Assembly (NCBI GenBank): GCA_031841125.1
Contig: CM063113.1
Location: forward strand, 15,335,312-15,399,311
Direction of reading: 5' to 3'
Source: Acanthococcus lagerstroemiae
Lineage: Eukaryota; Arthropoda; Insecta; Hemiptera; Eriococcidae
DNA: 64,000 bases
The position numbers were made by a program, and so were the translations under genes. The notes beneath the pieces are model-generated. The model saw only the letters and a program-made list of their open reading frames with translations. It did not search any database and was not told where the DNA came from. Shown piece by piece: positions 60,301 to 63,000 of this stretch (the stretch's first letter is position 1; the number at the start of each line of letters is the position of its first letter).

Positions 60301-60352
60301 GGTCTGCGGCGAGAAACACAAAATCCGTGATGAAAAATGGCCAGAACAGTGA
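10310..60352 (+). CDS. CRAL-TRIO (SEC14-like) lipid-transfer protein, six coding exons
   Basis: Overall gene entry; the exons are listed separately. Joined exons give 888 nt, encoding 295 residues and a TGA stop, with all five intron phases compatible (1, 2, 0, 0, 1). Residues about 30-105 form the CRAL-TRIO N-terminal helices, including a W-L-x-x-H-P-Y-L-P segment at about 40-48 and a D-E-N-Q-W-L-E-N-Y-L segment. Residues about 107-255 form the lipid-binding core, with LTPEGHMVVV, VVILDLHN, YPERIAQIHIINPP and FFRPFLKEKIRKR. It ends with LPSDYGGE at 249-256 and a Trp-rich tail. Proteins of this family (alpha-tocopherol transfer protein, CRALBP, insect clavesin/pinta-like members) are cytosolic carriers of hydrophobic ligands; here the ligand is unknown. 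No signal peptide or membrane span is seen. The length matches the usual 290-310 residues. Family and exon structure are well supported; orthology within this expanded insect family is not resolvable by eye. Confidence 0.93.
10467..13252. other. Intron 1, left part: no supported feature
   Basis: A 143-codon frame at 10515-10946 has no recognisable domain, and I do not call it. Minor items are a (TACC)n run near 11807-11822 and an 11-G run at 12275-12285. Confidence 0.45.
13253..14407. mobile_element. Non-autonomous hAT element with perfect 8-bp target duplication
   Basis: The element is 13261-14399. Its ends are CAGGGGCGTAGCCAC and, reverse-complemented, CGGTGGCGTAGCTAG. It is flanked by AAGTAAGT at 13253-13260 and 14400-14407. 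The interior is strikingly GC- and C-rich compared with the AT-rich intron and contains a 470-bp tandem duplication. No transposase frame is present. The C-A-G ... C-x-G ends and the 8-bp duplication are the hAT signature. Confidence 0.9.
13402..14290. repeat. Tandem duplication of about 470 bp inside the hAT element
   Basis: The segment from agtcactttcccccaccatg (13411 and 13881) through cccctggagaaatgagcaat and ctgcagt(t/g)ggttttttt to ggcggtgg occurs twice with a 470-bp offset and moderate divergence. The proline-rich small frames here are repeat shadows. Confidence 0.85.
14408..16587. other. Intron 1, AT-rich stretch
   Basis: No coding or repeat signal except a 14-C run at 15859-15872. 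A segment near 15170-15210 (ctctggccgctttgcgaccc) resembles part of the hAT element at 13350-13370. The 71-codon frame at 16215 is unrecognised. Confidence 0.45.
16588..17035. repeat. Direct duplication of about 120 bp separated by a MITE
   Basis: Segment 16590-16730 (atacatagtaaaaaaa, then tttgctctgcattttagg) recurs at 16920-17035 (atacatagtttaaaaaa, then tttgttctccatttta). The hAT-like MITE 16742-16915 lies between the two. Confidence 0.6.
16742..16915. mobile_element. Short hAT-like MITE
   Basis: The ends are CAGTGGCGAATCCA and, reverse-complemented, CAGGTGCGGATTTA. CTCATA occurs immediately outside both ends (16736-16741 and 16916-16921), a partial target duplication. Confidence 0.65.
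17036..18062. other. Intron 1, right end
   Basis: Two frames (17294-17518, 17525-17770) show no recognisable domain; the second ends in a GGT/GAA-rich low-complexity run. The final bases are the pyrimidine-rich acceptor of exon 2. Confidence 0.4.
18063..18228 (+). CDS. CRAL-TRIO gene exon 2
   Basis: The acceptor is tttgtttccag ending at 18062. It encodes residues 53-107: DENQWLENYLLLNKNDLERT, then a C-N-L-D-L-Y-F-K-I-R-T segment and S-P-H-F-T-E-M. This matches the second half of the CRAL-TRIO N-terminal domain, where the W-L-x-x-F/Y-L and Y-x-x-R-T residues are typical. Three GT dinucleotides lie near the end. Only GTACGT at 18229 leaves the two bases (GT) that exon 3 needs, giving ...FKSV-CLAVS.... 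The other two (after 18226 and 18232) would break the frame. Confidence 0.88.
18303..18341. repeat. (AC)n microsatellite
   Basis: About 19 uninterrupted AC dinucleotides in intron 2, 75 bp after exon 2. It creates the run of Val-Cys in a reverse-strand frame. Confidence 0.97.
18342..19764. other. Intron 2 start: one low-probability reverse frame
   Basis: On the - strand an ATG at about 19056 (within the frame 18879-19265) opens with a signal-peptide-like K-I-S-S-F-V-V-P-S-V-F-I-F-L-T-L-L-L-P and runs about 58 codons. No cysteine pattern or homology that I recognise follows. A 13-C run lies at 19600-19612. I see nothing else. Confidence 0.25.
19773..20112 (-). mobile_element. hAT MITE, CAGGGACGTACC family, copy 1
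   Basis: The ends are CAGAGACGTACC and, reverse-complemented, CAGGGACGTAGC. The flanks GCGTTATT and GCTTTATT are a 7/8 target duplication. The interior shares ccaacaagtcaaaagtttttt, gatacttgggaatttt and agtcagttggga with the copies at 35487 and 48554, in reverse orientation. Confidence 0.85.
20665..20921. mobile_element. hAT-like MITE, CAGTGGTGTAGCCAGG ends
   Basis: The left end CAGTGGTGTAGCCAGG pairs with the right end CCTAGCTACACCACTG. No matching 8-bp flank is visible, so the insertion is old or rearranged. Confidence 0.7.
21278..21723. mobile_element. hAT MITE, CAGGGATGCG family, copy 1
   Basis: The ends are CAGGGATGTGGAAGCC and, reverse-complemented, CAGGGATGCGAAGAAGCC. The target duplication CTTTCAAA at 21270-21277 and 21724-21731 is perfect. 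The subterminal regions are made of short agcttc/ggcttc/cttcca words. It is the same family as 59362-59815. Confidence 0.92.
22000..22700. repeat. Degenerate repeat with tttgggcnccgaaat motif
   Basis: A motif like gatttgggcaccgaaatc(t)aaattt recurs irregularly at about 22020, 22145, 22190, 22325 and 22612. It suggests a very old tandem array; no coding potential. Confidence 0.45.
22701..23469. other. Intron 2: MITE-like relic and unassigned sequence
   Basis: The end at 23331-23341 (cagacactctg), preceded by ttcctgacctt words, resembles the right end of the CAGGGTGTCT-type MITE. Its left end was not located. Confidence 0.35.
24097..24445. mobile_element. Foldback hAT MITE with perfect target duplication
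   Basis: The element is 24105-24437, flanked by AGTTATAG on both sides (24097-24104, 24438-24445). The ends are CAGTGTTGTGCC and, reverse-complemented, CAGCGAAGGGA. The centre (24190-24365) is a long inverted repeat of gtagaat/gtaaaat words around aagccaaaaaaatt, able to form one large hairpin. Confidence 0.88.
24461..25633 (-). mobile_element. hAT element with decayed ZMYM1-like transposase
   Basis: The element is 24469-25625 with perfect 8-bp duplications CTTGGGGA (24461-24468, 25626-25633). The ends are CAGGGCCGCC and AAGGGCCACC, where the first base of the right end is mutated. On the - strand a frame at 25026-25400 contains E-E-L-F-E-R-D-V-F-L-P-L-I-D-S. A frame at 24672-24857 contains L-I-K-T-Y-L-R-S-T-M-T-Q-E-R-L-N-A-L-A-I-L-S-I, the hAT C-terminal dimerisation signature of ZMYM1-like transposases. 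Stops and frameshifts separate them, and the catalytic N-terminal half is missing. Confidence 0.93.
24672..25400 (-). pseudogene. hAT (ZMYM1-like) transposase fragment
   Basis: Two pieces of one transposase, read right to left: 25026-25400 (124 codons, middle region) and 24672-24857 (61 codons, dimerisation helix ending F-A-K-A-K-A-R-K-I-P). The intervening sequence has lost the frame. It would have bound and cut hAT ends. Without the N-terminal DDE/BED regions it is inactive. Confidence 0.85.
25761..27561. other. Intron 2: unassigned, with CpG-rich patch
   Basis: About 26880-27150 is CpG-rich (cgtcgcggcgtgg, gcgagagtgcgagcg, gtggacgtggacgcggatgcgg). It has no long frame and may be a regulatory element. 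Frames at 26035, 26624 and 27262 are unrecognised. Confidence 0.3.
27562..27985 (+). repeat. SINE family B copy
   Basis: The head is gattgagcagtacgatgctc with a B box like GGTTTAATTCCC. The body agrees with 3000-3425, including cactggaaagcta, agcgcgccctat, caacattgtgaa..atatggctagtaa, and tgcaacaaa. Confidence 0.75.
28654..28895. mobile_element. MITE with about 30-bp terminal inverted repeats inside the minisatellite
   Basis: The left end (a)TACTGGACTACCAATA...GGAAACTCC is the inverse of the right end around 28864-28893, with a 2-bp indel. A TA next to each end suggests a Tc1/mariner-type target. The 67-codon frame here is incidental. Confidence 0.7.
29441..29820. repeat. Insertion in the minisatellite, MITE-like
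   Basis: It begins agggatgggcggaaaaagtactc and is rich in aagtaat/attactt words in both orientations, typical of a palindromic MITE. The right boundary is unclear. Confidence 0.4.
30016..31237. other. Intron 2: unassigned
   Basis: Contains a 13-C run followed by a short A run at 30070-30089 and a CAGTGGCGTCGCG word at 30016 that may be a broken hAT end. No gene seen. Confidence 0.4.
31238..31640 (-). pseudogene. mariner transposase relic with inverted duplication
   Basis: On the - strand, 31287-31499 reads A-N-K-M-M-A-C-V-F-R-D-V-R-G-I-P, then A-D-F-L-P-Y-G and V-N-S-D-V-H-C-D-H-L-N-R-L. This is the mariner pattern around V-F-W-D-x-x-G...I-N-S-D. About 105 bp of this coding sequence is also present inverted: 31238-31343 and 31430-31531. 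The word ccttactttttgaacgccc at 31613-31631 is a mariner-type terminal repeat, shared with 44925-44945 and 31808-31827. Confidence 0.75.
31641..32450. other. Intron 2 end: mariner terminus, then unassigned
   Basis: A second copy of the mariner-type end (ttaccttactttttgaacgcc) lies at 31808-31828, about 200 bp after the first. The rest, up to the exon 3 acceptor, shows nothing. Confidence 0.4.
32451..32706 (+). CDS. CRAL-TRIO gene exon 3, start of the lipid-binding core
   Basis: The acceptor is cttcatttcag ending at 32450 and the donor is a consensus GTAAGT at 32707. It encodes residues 108-193, including LTPEGHMVVVFNHL, RRMIAMIDIQLRTG, VVILDLHNSRIGHLARYQP and RAFFSQVW. This is the beta-strand core (x-G-x-x-V-I-x-D-x-x) of the CRAL-TRIO domain. 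It is visibly GC-richer than the flanking introns, as expected for coding sequence. The 145-residue reverse-strand frame over it is a shadow. Confidence 0.93.
32707..33834. other. Intron 3 start: unassigned
   Basis: No supported exon. Several overlapping frames of up to 102 codons on both strands (for example 33554-33862 -) are not recognisable. Confidence 0.4.
33835..33990 (+). repeat. Degenerate AGACTC-type array, block 7
   Basis: Short block (cttgaagcttttcaagacac, gagactgagaactctcttgagactc) in the same orientation as the upstream blocks. Confidence 0.5.
34860..35199 (+). repeat. SINE family B unit in the left arm
   Basis: The tRNA-like B box GGTTCGATTCC is at about 34891. The body words tagatagcgtgctgtgcagtc, atctgaaggattggtgctatg and ctcaacgttgtgagctatatg match other family B copies. 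Confidence 0.75.
35487..35793 (+). mobile_element. hAT MITE, CAGGGACGTACC family, copy 2
   Basis: The ends are CAGGGACATGCC and, reverse-complemented, CAGGGACGTACC. The flanks CGTATCTT and TGTATCTT are a 7/8 target duplication. The interior contains the repeated word aattcccaa(g/a)tatcaaagcaaaa. Confidence 0.88.
36241..36690 (-). repeat. SINE family B-containing unit, diverged third copy
   Basis: It follows a 10-C run and matches the right arm from 36783 in the same orientation (gtttattt, ccttctcttt/cgctgaagacgtgtatg, tgcctcatgtgagactt). It lacks the outermost 400 bp of the arm. Confidence 0.8.
36783..37100 (-). repeat. SINE family B unit in the right arm
   Basis: Mirror copy of 34860-35199, with the B box in reverse (ggaatcgaacc) at about 37069. 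Confidence 0.78.
37712..37813 (-). repeat. SINE family B head fragment
   Basis: The reverse complement reads tgttgctctgtggctaagcgg...catcctagcga, the tRNA-like head and first body part of family B. Confidence 0.55.
37814..39668. other. Intron 3: CpG-rich non-repetitive stretch
   Basis: 37950-38400 and 38540-39600 are clearly richer in G+C and CpG than their surroundings and lack repeat signatures. Frames of 132 codons (38548-38946 -) and 99 codons (39043-39342 -) are present, but no domain is recognised and their length may follow from composition. An initiator-like TCAGTC is near 38055 and a donor-like aggtaaat near 38421. It could be an alternative first exon, a nested non-coding gene or an enhancer. 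Confidence 0.3.
39669..40193. mobile_element. Possible hAT-like element
   Basis: CAGTGGCGGGAGG at 39669 and the reverse-complemented right end CAGGGGCGTAGCGAC at 40193 have hAT-like form. The flanks (TGTTTTGT, TTCAAGCA) do not match, so the two ends may belong to different insertions. Confidence 0.4.
40400..41333 (+). pseudogene. LINE reverse-transcriptase relic 4, with frameshift in the active site
   Basis: Upstream words V-D-D-I-S-E and L-L-L-Y-A lead into the catalytic motif near 40520-40535. One extra A breaks Y-A-D-D: the frame is Y-A before and D-D-M-K-I-Y-K-I-I after. A stop follows near 40610, then an open 235-codon frame 40625-41332. It has V-K-D-L-G-I-I-L-D (thumb entry), H-I-D-H-I, R-M-I-G-F-I-K-R, L-Y-S-S-F-V-R-S-I-L-E-F-S-S-V-I-W and I-E-K-I-Q-K-R-F-L-K-Y-L. 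This is the jockey/CR1-like LINE pattern, a different lineage from relics 1 and 2. Confidence 0.9.
41334..42464. other. Intron 3: unassigned
   Basis: Contains pyrimidine-rich and T-rich runs that create overlapping frames at 41397-41745, which I do not call. No repeat match within the window. Confidence 0.4.
42465..42845 (-). pseudogene. LINE AP-endonuclease domain relic
   Basis: The - strand reads Y-G-H-T-K-G-Y-K-G-V-G-F-Y-I, I-S-E-R-I-C-F-L, V-I-I-V-Y-A-P-V-L-G, F-Y-E, Y-N-I-I-M-G-D-W-N-A-M-V-G, then G-E-F-G-L-G-N-R. This is the order of the APE-type endonuclease of LINEs (x-Y-A-P and G-D-x-N-A-x-V-G motifs). Internal stops are present. It is the N-terminal part of ORF2; no RT part follows. 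It borders an AGACTC-type array at 42846. Confidence 0.8.
42846..43015 (-). repeat. Degenerate AGACTC-type array, block 8 (reverse orientation)
   Basis: Words such as aaaaagtcttaaaa, gaagagtctgaaag and aagagttttaaag are the reverse complement of the upstream arrays. Confidence 0.5.
43016..43717. other. Intron 3: unassigned
   Basis: No frame or repeat that I support, apart from a short tgcactacaa duplication at about 43370-43390. Confidence 0.4.
43718..43890. repeat. Short dispersed repeat, second copy of 6294-6450
   Basis: It begins aagggcgtagatagcttcgt and ends in a cgccgtagcc-like word near 43890, with the same order of internal words as the copy at 6294. Confidence 0.5.
43900..44700. other. 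Intron 3: CpG-rich non-repetitive stretch
   Basis: 44030-44180 and 44300-44590 are strongly CpG-rich (cgcgcgattcacgcgactcgcgcgcgcc and similar) around AT-rich palindromic words such as tttataataaattattata. No coding frame is convincing. The texture is that of a conserved regulatory element. Confidence 0.3.
44740..44920. mobile_element. mariner-type terminal fragment
   Basis: TACGAGGGACGTTCGAAAAGG followed by aagtaataagg and, further on, ctacttctcaacatagtgacc is the usual texture of a mariner end plus the adjoining non-coding region. No transposase is attached. Confidence 0.5.
44922..45125. mobile_element. mariner-type terminal fragment, second family
   Basis: GGGCGTTCAAAAAGTAAGG and the following aacaaggcttgttg, then gattgtgaatctggcaa, match the reverse complement of 31545-31632. 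A 12-G run is at 45039-45050. Confidence 0.6.
45190..45490 (+). repeat. Repeat family X, copy 2
   Basis: Uninterrupted copy of the repeat also seen at 23470-25760 and 49440-49750 (-). Frames through it are not conserved between copies, so it does not look like a preserved gene. Confidence 0.7.
45490..46040 (-). pseudogene. mariner transposase relic
   Basis: On the - strand, 45705-45920 reads S-Q-G-L-V-H-K-E-F-V-P-P-G-Q-T-V-N-Q-Q-Y-Y, then I-L-Q-P-D-N-T-P-C-H, containing the second catalytic Asp. After a frameshift it continues H-P-D-M-S-P-Y-D-F (third catalytic Asp), D-I-Q-R-Y-V-T, and W-K-R-R-W-N-Q-F-I-D-V-Q-G-E near 45500. The spacing between the last two Asp residues is shorter than the D34D standard because of the lesion. 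The N-terminal DNA-binding half is gone. Confidence 0.88.
46145..46357 (+). repeat. SINE family A copy 2 (most complete)
   Basis: A box TGGCCGAGTGGATAGCG and B box GGTTCGAGTCC are both intact, followed by the family A body to gcaaattagaaaaagag. It could still be pol III-competent. No target duplication was found. Confidence 0.85.
46615..46894. mobile_element. MITE with about 48-bp terminal inverted repeats
   Basis: AAGGCCCATTTACATTTGTC at the left is inverted at the right end, and the match continues through cacttaagatgatcatcttggatgaatcac with few changes. Superfamily not assigned. A related partial copy seems to begin at about 46463 (gggggatttacactg). Confidence 0.85.
47190..48290. repeat. 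Degenerate repeat region with inverted halves
   Basis: Units containing ttttcgag(g)tcgctgaattcaattctgg and accccatggagtac run forward at 47200-47480 and in reverse at 47540-47760. Further right, gaaactttg.aggaattt.tattttat.gaaacc occurs at 47972-48015 and 48208-48250. Confidence 0.55.
48554..48841 (+). mobile_element. hAT MITE, CAGGGACGTACC family, copy 3
   Basis: The ends are CAGTGACGTACC and, reverse-complemented, CAAGGACGTAGC. The target duplication ACATCTGA at 48546-48553 and 48842-48849 is perfect. The interior is colinear with copy 2. It contains an 11-G run at 48587-48597. Confidence 0.92.
48850..49439. other. Intron 3: unassigned AT-rich stretch
   Basis: No feature seen. Confidence 0.5.
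49440..49750 (-). repeat. Repeat family X, copy 3
   Basis: The reverse complement matches 45190-45490 and 23470-25760 (ctgcatagcacgatg, acgtcttttgtctcctgcata, cagtttatgtttagcactc, tcaatacacgtgctttctt). Confidence 0.7.
49755..49953. mobile_element. hAT MITE with 15-bp perfect ends and perfect target duplication
   Basis: The element is 49763-49945, 183 bp. The ends CAGTGGTTCCCAACC and GGTTGGGAACCACTG are exact inverses. ATTTATAC flanks both sides. The interior has two gcggaccact words in the same relation. Ends of this type occur in Charlie-like hAT MITEs of many animals. Confidence 0.95.
50911..51115 (+). repeat. 5'-truncated SINE family A with 15-bp target duplication
   Basis: The element 50926-51100 begins inside the tRNA-like head, lacks the A box and keeps the B box GGTTCGAGCTC. 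It is flanked by exact 15-bp repeats GTATTGAGGTTGGAG (50911-50925, 51101-51115). This is proof of LINE-mediated insertion. Confidence 0.92.
51116..52129. other. Intron 3 end: unassigned with aagcc/ggctt word bias
   Basis: 51640-52090 is full of aagcca/ggctta words in both orientations, like the interior of the CAGGGATGCG hAT MITEs. No ends were found. It runs up to the exon 4 acceptor. Confidence 0.4.
52130..52240 (+). CDS. CRAL-TRIO gene exon 4
   Basis: The acceptor ttttttgttccag ends at 52129 and the donor is GTAAGC at 52241. The exon has exactly 37 codons, phase 0 on both sides. It encodes AAYPERIAQIHIINPPLILH followed by AALAFFRPFLKEKIRKR. The Y-P-x-R-x-x-x-I-H-x-I-N-x-P block and the K/R-P-F-L-x-E-K-I stretch are among the most conserved parts of the family, so this exon anchors the identification. 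Confidence 0.95.
52241..53372. other. Intron 4 left: unassigned
   Basis: No supported feature. Confidence 0.45.
53373..53894. mobile_element. piggyBac-like MITE with internal GGGACATATG repeats
   Basis: The left end AACCCTTTCATCCCA and the reverse-complemented right end AACCCTTTCACTCCCA are terminal inverted repeats starting with CCC. Flanks are TGTAA and TTTAA, near but not equal to a TTAA duplication. At 53670-53760 a unit of about 34 bp (ggga..tatg..tcccaacatactctac.act) occurs three times. Confidence 0.65.
53895..54824. other. Intron 4 middle: unassigned
   Basis: No feature seen. The 127-codon frame 54619-55002 runs into the SINE and is not called. Confidence 0.45.
54825..55135 (-). repeat. 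SINE family B copy
   Basis: Reverse complement of the family B unit (tagtagccacgtatcttg, ccttcagatactg, gcacgctatctatccac, gctaggatgttca, then the head tctgccacagagcc at the right end). Confidence 0.75.
55504..55606 (+). CDS. CRAL-TRIO gene exon 5
   Basis: The acceptor ttttcag ends at 55503 and the donor is GTGAGT at 55607. It encodes residues 231-264: IMIHSNLESLYEYVPKSHLP, then SDYGGECPDKIELN, plus one base of the next codon. The L-x-x-L-Y-x-x-x-P-x-x-x-L-P-x-x-Y-G-G-E pattern is the characteristic C-terminal end of CRAL-TRIO domains in alpha-TTP-like proteins. Confidence 0.93.
55840..56225 (-). repeat. Degenerate AGACTC-type array, block 9 (reverse orientation)
   Basis: Words gaagagtcttagtg, cacagagtcttgtg and acagagtcctcgac dominate, the reverse complement of blocks 1-7. 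Confidence 0.55.
56226..57868. other. Intron 5 left: degenerate AT-rich repeats and unassigned sequence
   Basis: 56240-56560 repeats words such as attcaaaatcag(c/t)g and taaaatcgaa irregularly. A 10-G run is at 57298-57307. Reverse frames at 57253 and 57539 are unrecognised. Confidence 0.4.
57861..59166. mobile_element. Non-autonomous hAT element with 17-bp perfect ends
   Basis: The element is 57869-59158 (1290 bp). CAGGGCCCGGATTTTTA is exactly inverted at the other end, and CTCATCAG duplicates flank it at 57861-57868 and 59159-59166. The interior has no transposase that I recognise (a 68-codon reverse frame at 57943 only). It contains a smaller nested element at 58397-58561. Confidence 0.95.
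58397..58561. mobile_element. Small nested MITE, GTGTATTGCAGCCAG ends
   Basis: CAGTGTATTGCAGCCAG is inverted at the right end as CTGGCTGCAATACACCG. The interior is rich in aagcc/ggctt words. No target duplication found. Confidence 0.7.
59362..59815. mobile_element. hAT MITE, CAGGGATGCG family, copy 2
   Basis: The left end is CAGGGATGCGAAAGCCG. The right end has decayed to ...gcatcctcg. The flanks ATTGCAAC and GTTACAAC match at 6 of 8. The interior is colinear with 21278-21723, including tttcttttttgggctttcga and aaaaacttcc. Confidence 0.85.
60258..60352 (+). CDS. CRAL-TRIO gene terminal coding exon 6
   Basis: The acceptor ctgtttcag ends at 60257. The two leading bases complete a Trp codon. 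The exon encodes W-R-W-E-K-I-M-L-E-N, then E-E-W-L-K-V-C-G and K-I-R-D-E-K-W-P-E-Q, and stops at TGA 60350-60352. A charged tail with W-x-x-x-L and a W-L/F pair is usual after the YGGE segment in this family. Confidence 0.88.
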
Positions 60353-61669
60353 TTCGAAAAAAACAACGGGGAATAGGCCTGTATGTTACCATTGCTCTAC
60401 ACGAGTGGATACGCGCCAGCAGATTGTAATATAGACATTTAACAATAATCGTATACCGAAAAGTTATACATACATGTATTTGTTGGTGCGGTGTTTTAAT
60501 CAGATTAAGATAAGGAAGAAAGTAATTAAAAAACACGAGGGAACAGATTAATTTTTTTCTCGTCATTATCATATAAGAATTTTATGTTTAGGTTTACGAT
60601 TCTACGATGTAGTTTTTATACGGTGTTTTTTTCTTCTCATAAAATATAAGCGTTAGATACAGGTTATTAGAAAATACAGCCAGTTATCGTTCACTGTTGG
60701 AACTTGGCACCTCCGCACTCGAAAATTTAAACAAAAAAACAAATTGCAAAATGTGAATAGCCGAATTTGAGCAGAAAACCGGGCAAGGAATTAATTGTCG
60801 AGCTTCGTCCGTCAGGATGAAAAATAAATTACGATTTAAATATTTTCAACGCGTTCGGGGTCAGTTTAAGCTCGACGTAATACTGAGCTCTGAGAGCAAA
60901 ACGGGTGCCCTACAGGGGATTTATAAAACAGTATGATGTTCGCTGTACAATGTAGACGTACACAGCCTTGAATGAAAGGCCTTGGCCACAGACAGAGAGG
61001 CGAGTGTCGCGTGTTACGACAAAATTTCAGTGTGCTTTAAGACTCTCGTAATTTTATTTAAAGTCTAAATGTCGCGTTCGTCACTCGATTAGCCTCCTTT
61101 ATCTCGTGATCCGAAACATTTCTGGTTTTAAAAAAGCAAAGGTGGTCCCAGCTCCTGGGAACAGGTGTGCAAATTCAAAATTTGAAGGTTCCGCTTTACA
61201 TCTTCTTCCTCCTCCATTTTGTTTTGCAGTTAATGTAGTCAAGGATTCTGGACCCACGGATGAGCCTCAACCACGTGCACGAATAGGTGATTTGAATCGA
61301 AAAAATTTACAAAAATGTGTGTAAATTGAAGCGTCTTATTTTAAATAAGATTCCTCAGAATCAACGATGGAGTAGCAAGCGGGCAAAAAGGGGGCGAATA
61401 CGTTCGCCAATTGTAGAGGGTGACATGGAAACCGAGATGAGAGAAGAATGAAAGAAGGAAAAAAAGAAATGAACAGCTAAGCATGGGGCGAAATTCAGAA
61501 AGAAGGACTGAATAAAAGAAAAGAATGATACATTCAGCACTACTGGTTGCAAGACGACCGGCTCTCGGATATCGGAGCCCAGGCGTGGACATATGGGGGA
61601 GGCAATGAGGGAAATTTCCGTTCACAGAGAGAAGACGAATTTAAATCAAAAATGCTTCACGAATGGCAA
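60353..61669. other. 3' UTR and downstream stretch
   Basis: It probably includes the CRAL-TRIO 3' UTR. A 72-codon frame at 61106-61324 has an internal attttgttttgcag acceptor-like site but no recognisable domain. Nothing further. Confidence 0.4.
60823..60828 (+). promoter_or_regulatory. Candidate polyadenylation signal AATAAA
   Basis: A canonical AATAAA lies 471 bp beyond the CRAL-TRIO stop codon. The intervening sequence is AT-rich with no other recognised feature. The position is plausible for the 3' end, but the motif is common in AT-rich DNA. Confidence 0.3.
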
Positions 61670-63000
61670 AGTCTTACCAAGTCCCATCGAGTCCCGCTAG
61701 AATCTAACAGTTTCAAGGAATCCTGAGTGGCTAATAAGTACGAGTTTACAACTCGTAAATGAATCTTCGAGAGTCGCAGTGAGTTTTAAATGAGTCAGGA
61801 ACAGAGTACTGAACAATTTCTCGAGCGTTTTAAAAATTCCTGAAACGTTATATGAAGTTTTGAAGAATCTTCAAAAGTCATGATTTAGTCTCGAAGAGTC
61901 CTGATCAAGTCTGGAAGGGTCTGAAAGAATTTTCGGCAAGTCTCCAAGAGTGATAAGAGTTTTAAACAATCTTAGCGCGTTCAGAAGAAAATTTACAGCG
62001 CGTCTACTAATTTTAAATAAGCATGGAAACATTTTTATTAGTCGCGAATAAGTCTTGAAAAGGCTTAGTAAAGTTTGAAGCATCGCAACAAGTCTTCAAC
62101 GATTTTTGAAAAATTGTACAAAGTTTTGAAGGAACTTCAAAAGTCATGGTTTAGTTTCGAAAAGTCCTAATCAAGTCGGGAAGGGTCCGACAGAATTTTC
62201 AGCAAGTATCAAAAAGTTATACTTGTATGAGTCTTAAACAATCCGAGCGCGTTTAGAAGAAAATTTACAGCGCGTCTGCTAATTTTAAATAAGCATGGAA
62301 ACATTTTTATTAGTTGCGATTAAGTCTGGAAGAGTCTGAAAGCATCGTAACAAGTCTTCAAAGATTTTAGAAAAGTTGTACGAAGTCTTGAAGAACCTTC
62401 AAAAGTCACGGTTTAGTCTCGAATAGCCCTGATCGAGTCTGGAAGGGTCCGACAGAATTTTCTGCAGGTCTTGAAAAGTTATAAGAGTCTTAAACAATTT
62501 TAGCGCGTTTAGAAGGAAATTTACAGTGCGTCTACTAGGTTTAAATAAGCATGGAGACATTTTTATTAGTCGCGACTAAGTCTTAGAGAATCTTAGTAAA
62601 GTCTGAAAGCATCTGCACTTATTCTTGAAGAATCTTCAAAAGTCGTGATTCAGTTTCGAAGAATCCTGATCAAGTAAGGAAGAGATCGACAGAATATTCA
62701 GCCAGTCTCGAAGAGTTATAAGAGTCTTGAACAGTCTTAGCGCGTCTAGAAGAAACTTTTATAGGGCGTCTACCTGTTTTAAATACGCATGGAAACATTT
62801 TTATTAGTGGCGATTAGTCTTGAAGGGTCTTAGTAAAGTCTGCAAGCATCGTAAAAAGTCTTAAACGGGTCTTGAACAGTCAAGGAGCCTCAAACAAGAA
62901 TCTTAAAGAGGTCTGGAAGAGTCTAAAAGATTCTTGCGTGAGTATTTATTACTAAAGAGTCTTAATTAGACCTAAGACGTGCGAGTGAAAAAATGATCTA
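61670..63000 (-). repeat. Higher-order tandem array on the AGACTC-type repeat
   Basis: The whole block has the reverse-oriented texture (aagtcttgaa, gagtcttaa). Within it, units marked by gcatgga(a/g)acatttttatta at 62021, 62293, 62549 and 62787 repeat with spacings of 272, 256 and 238 bp. Each unit also contains tacagcgcgtctac and gaa.gg.tc.gacagaat. An incomplete unit precedes at about 61860. Confidence 0.88.

Noticed and set aside
61106..61324. Additional 3' exon of the CRAL-TRIO gene
   Set aside because: Exon 6 ends in a stop at the expected family length; this frame adds no recognised domain.
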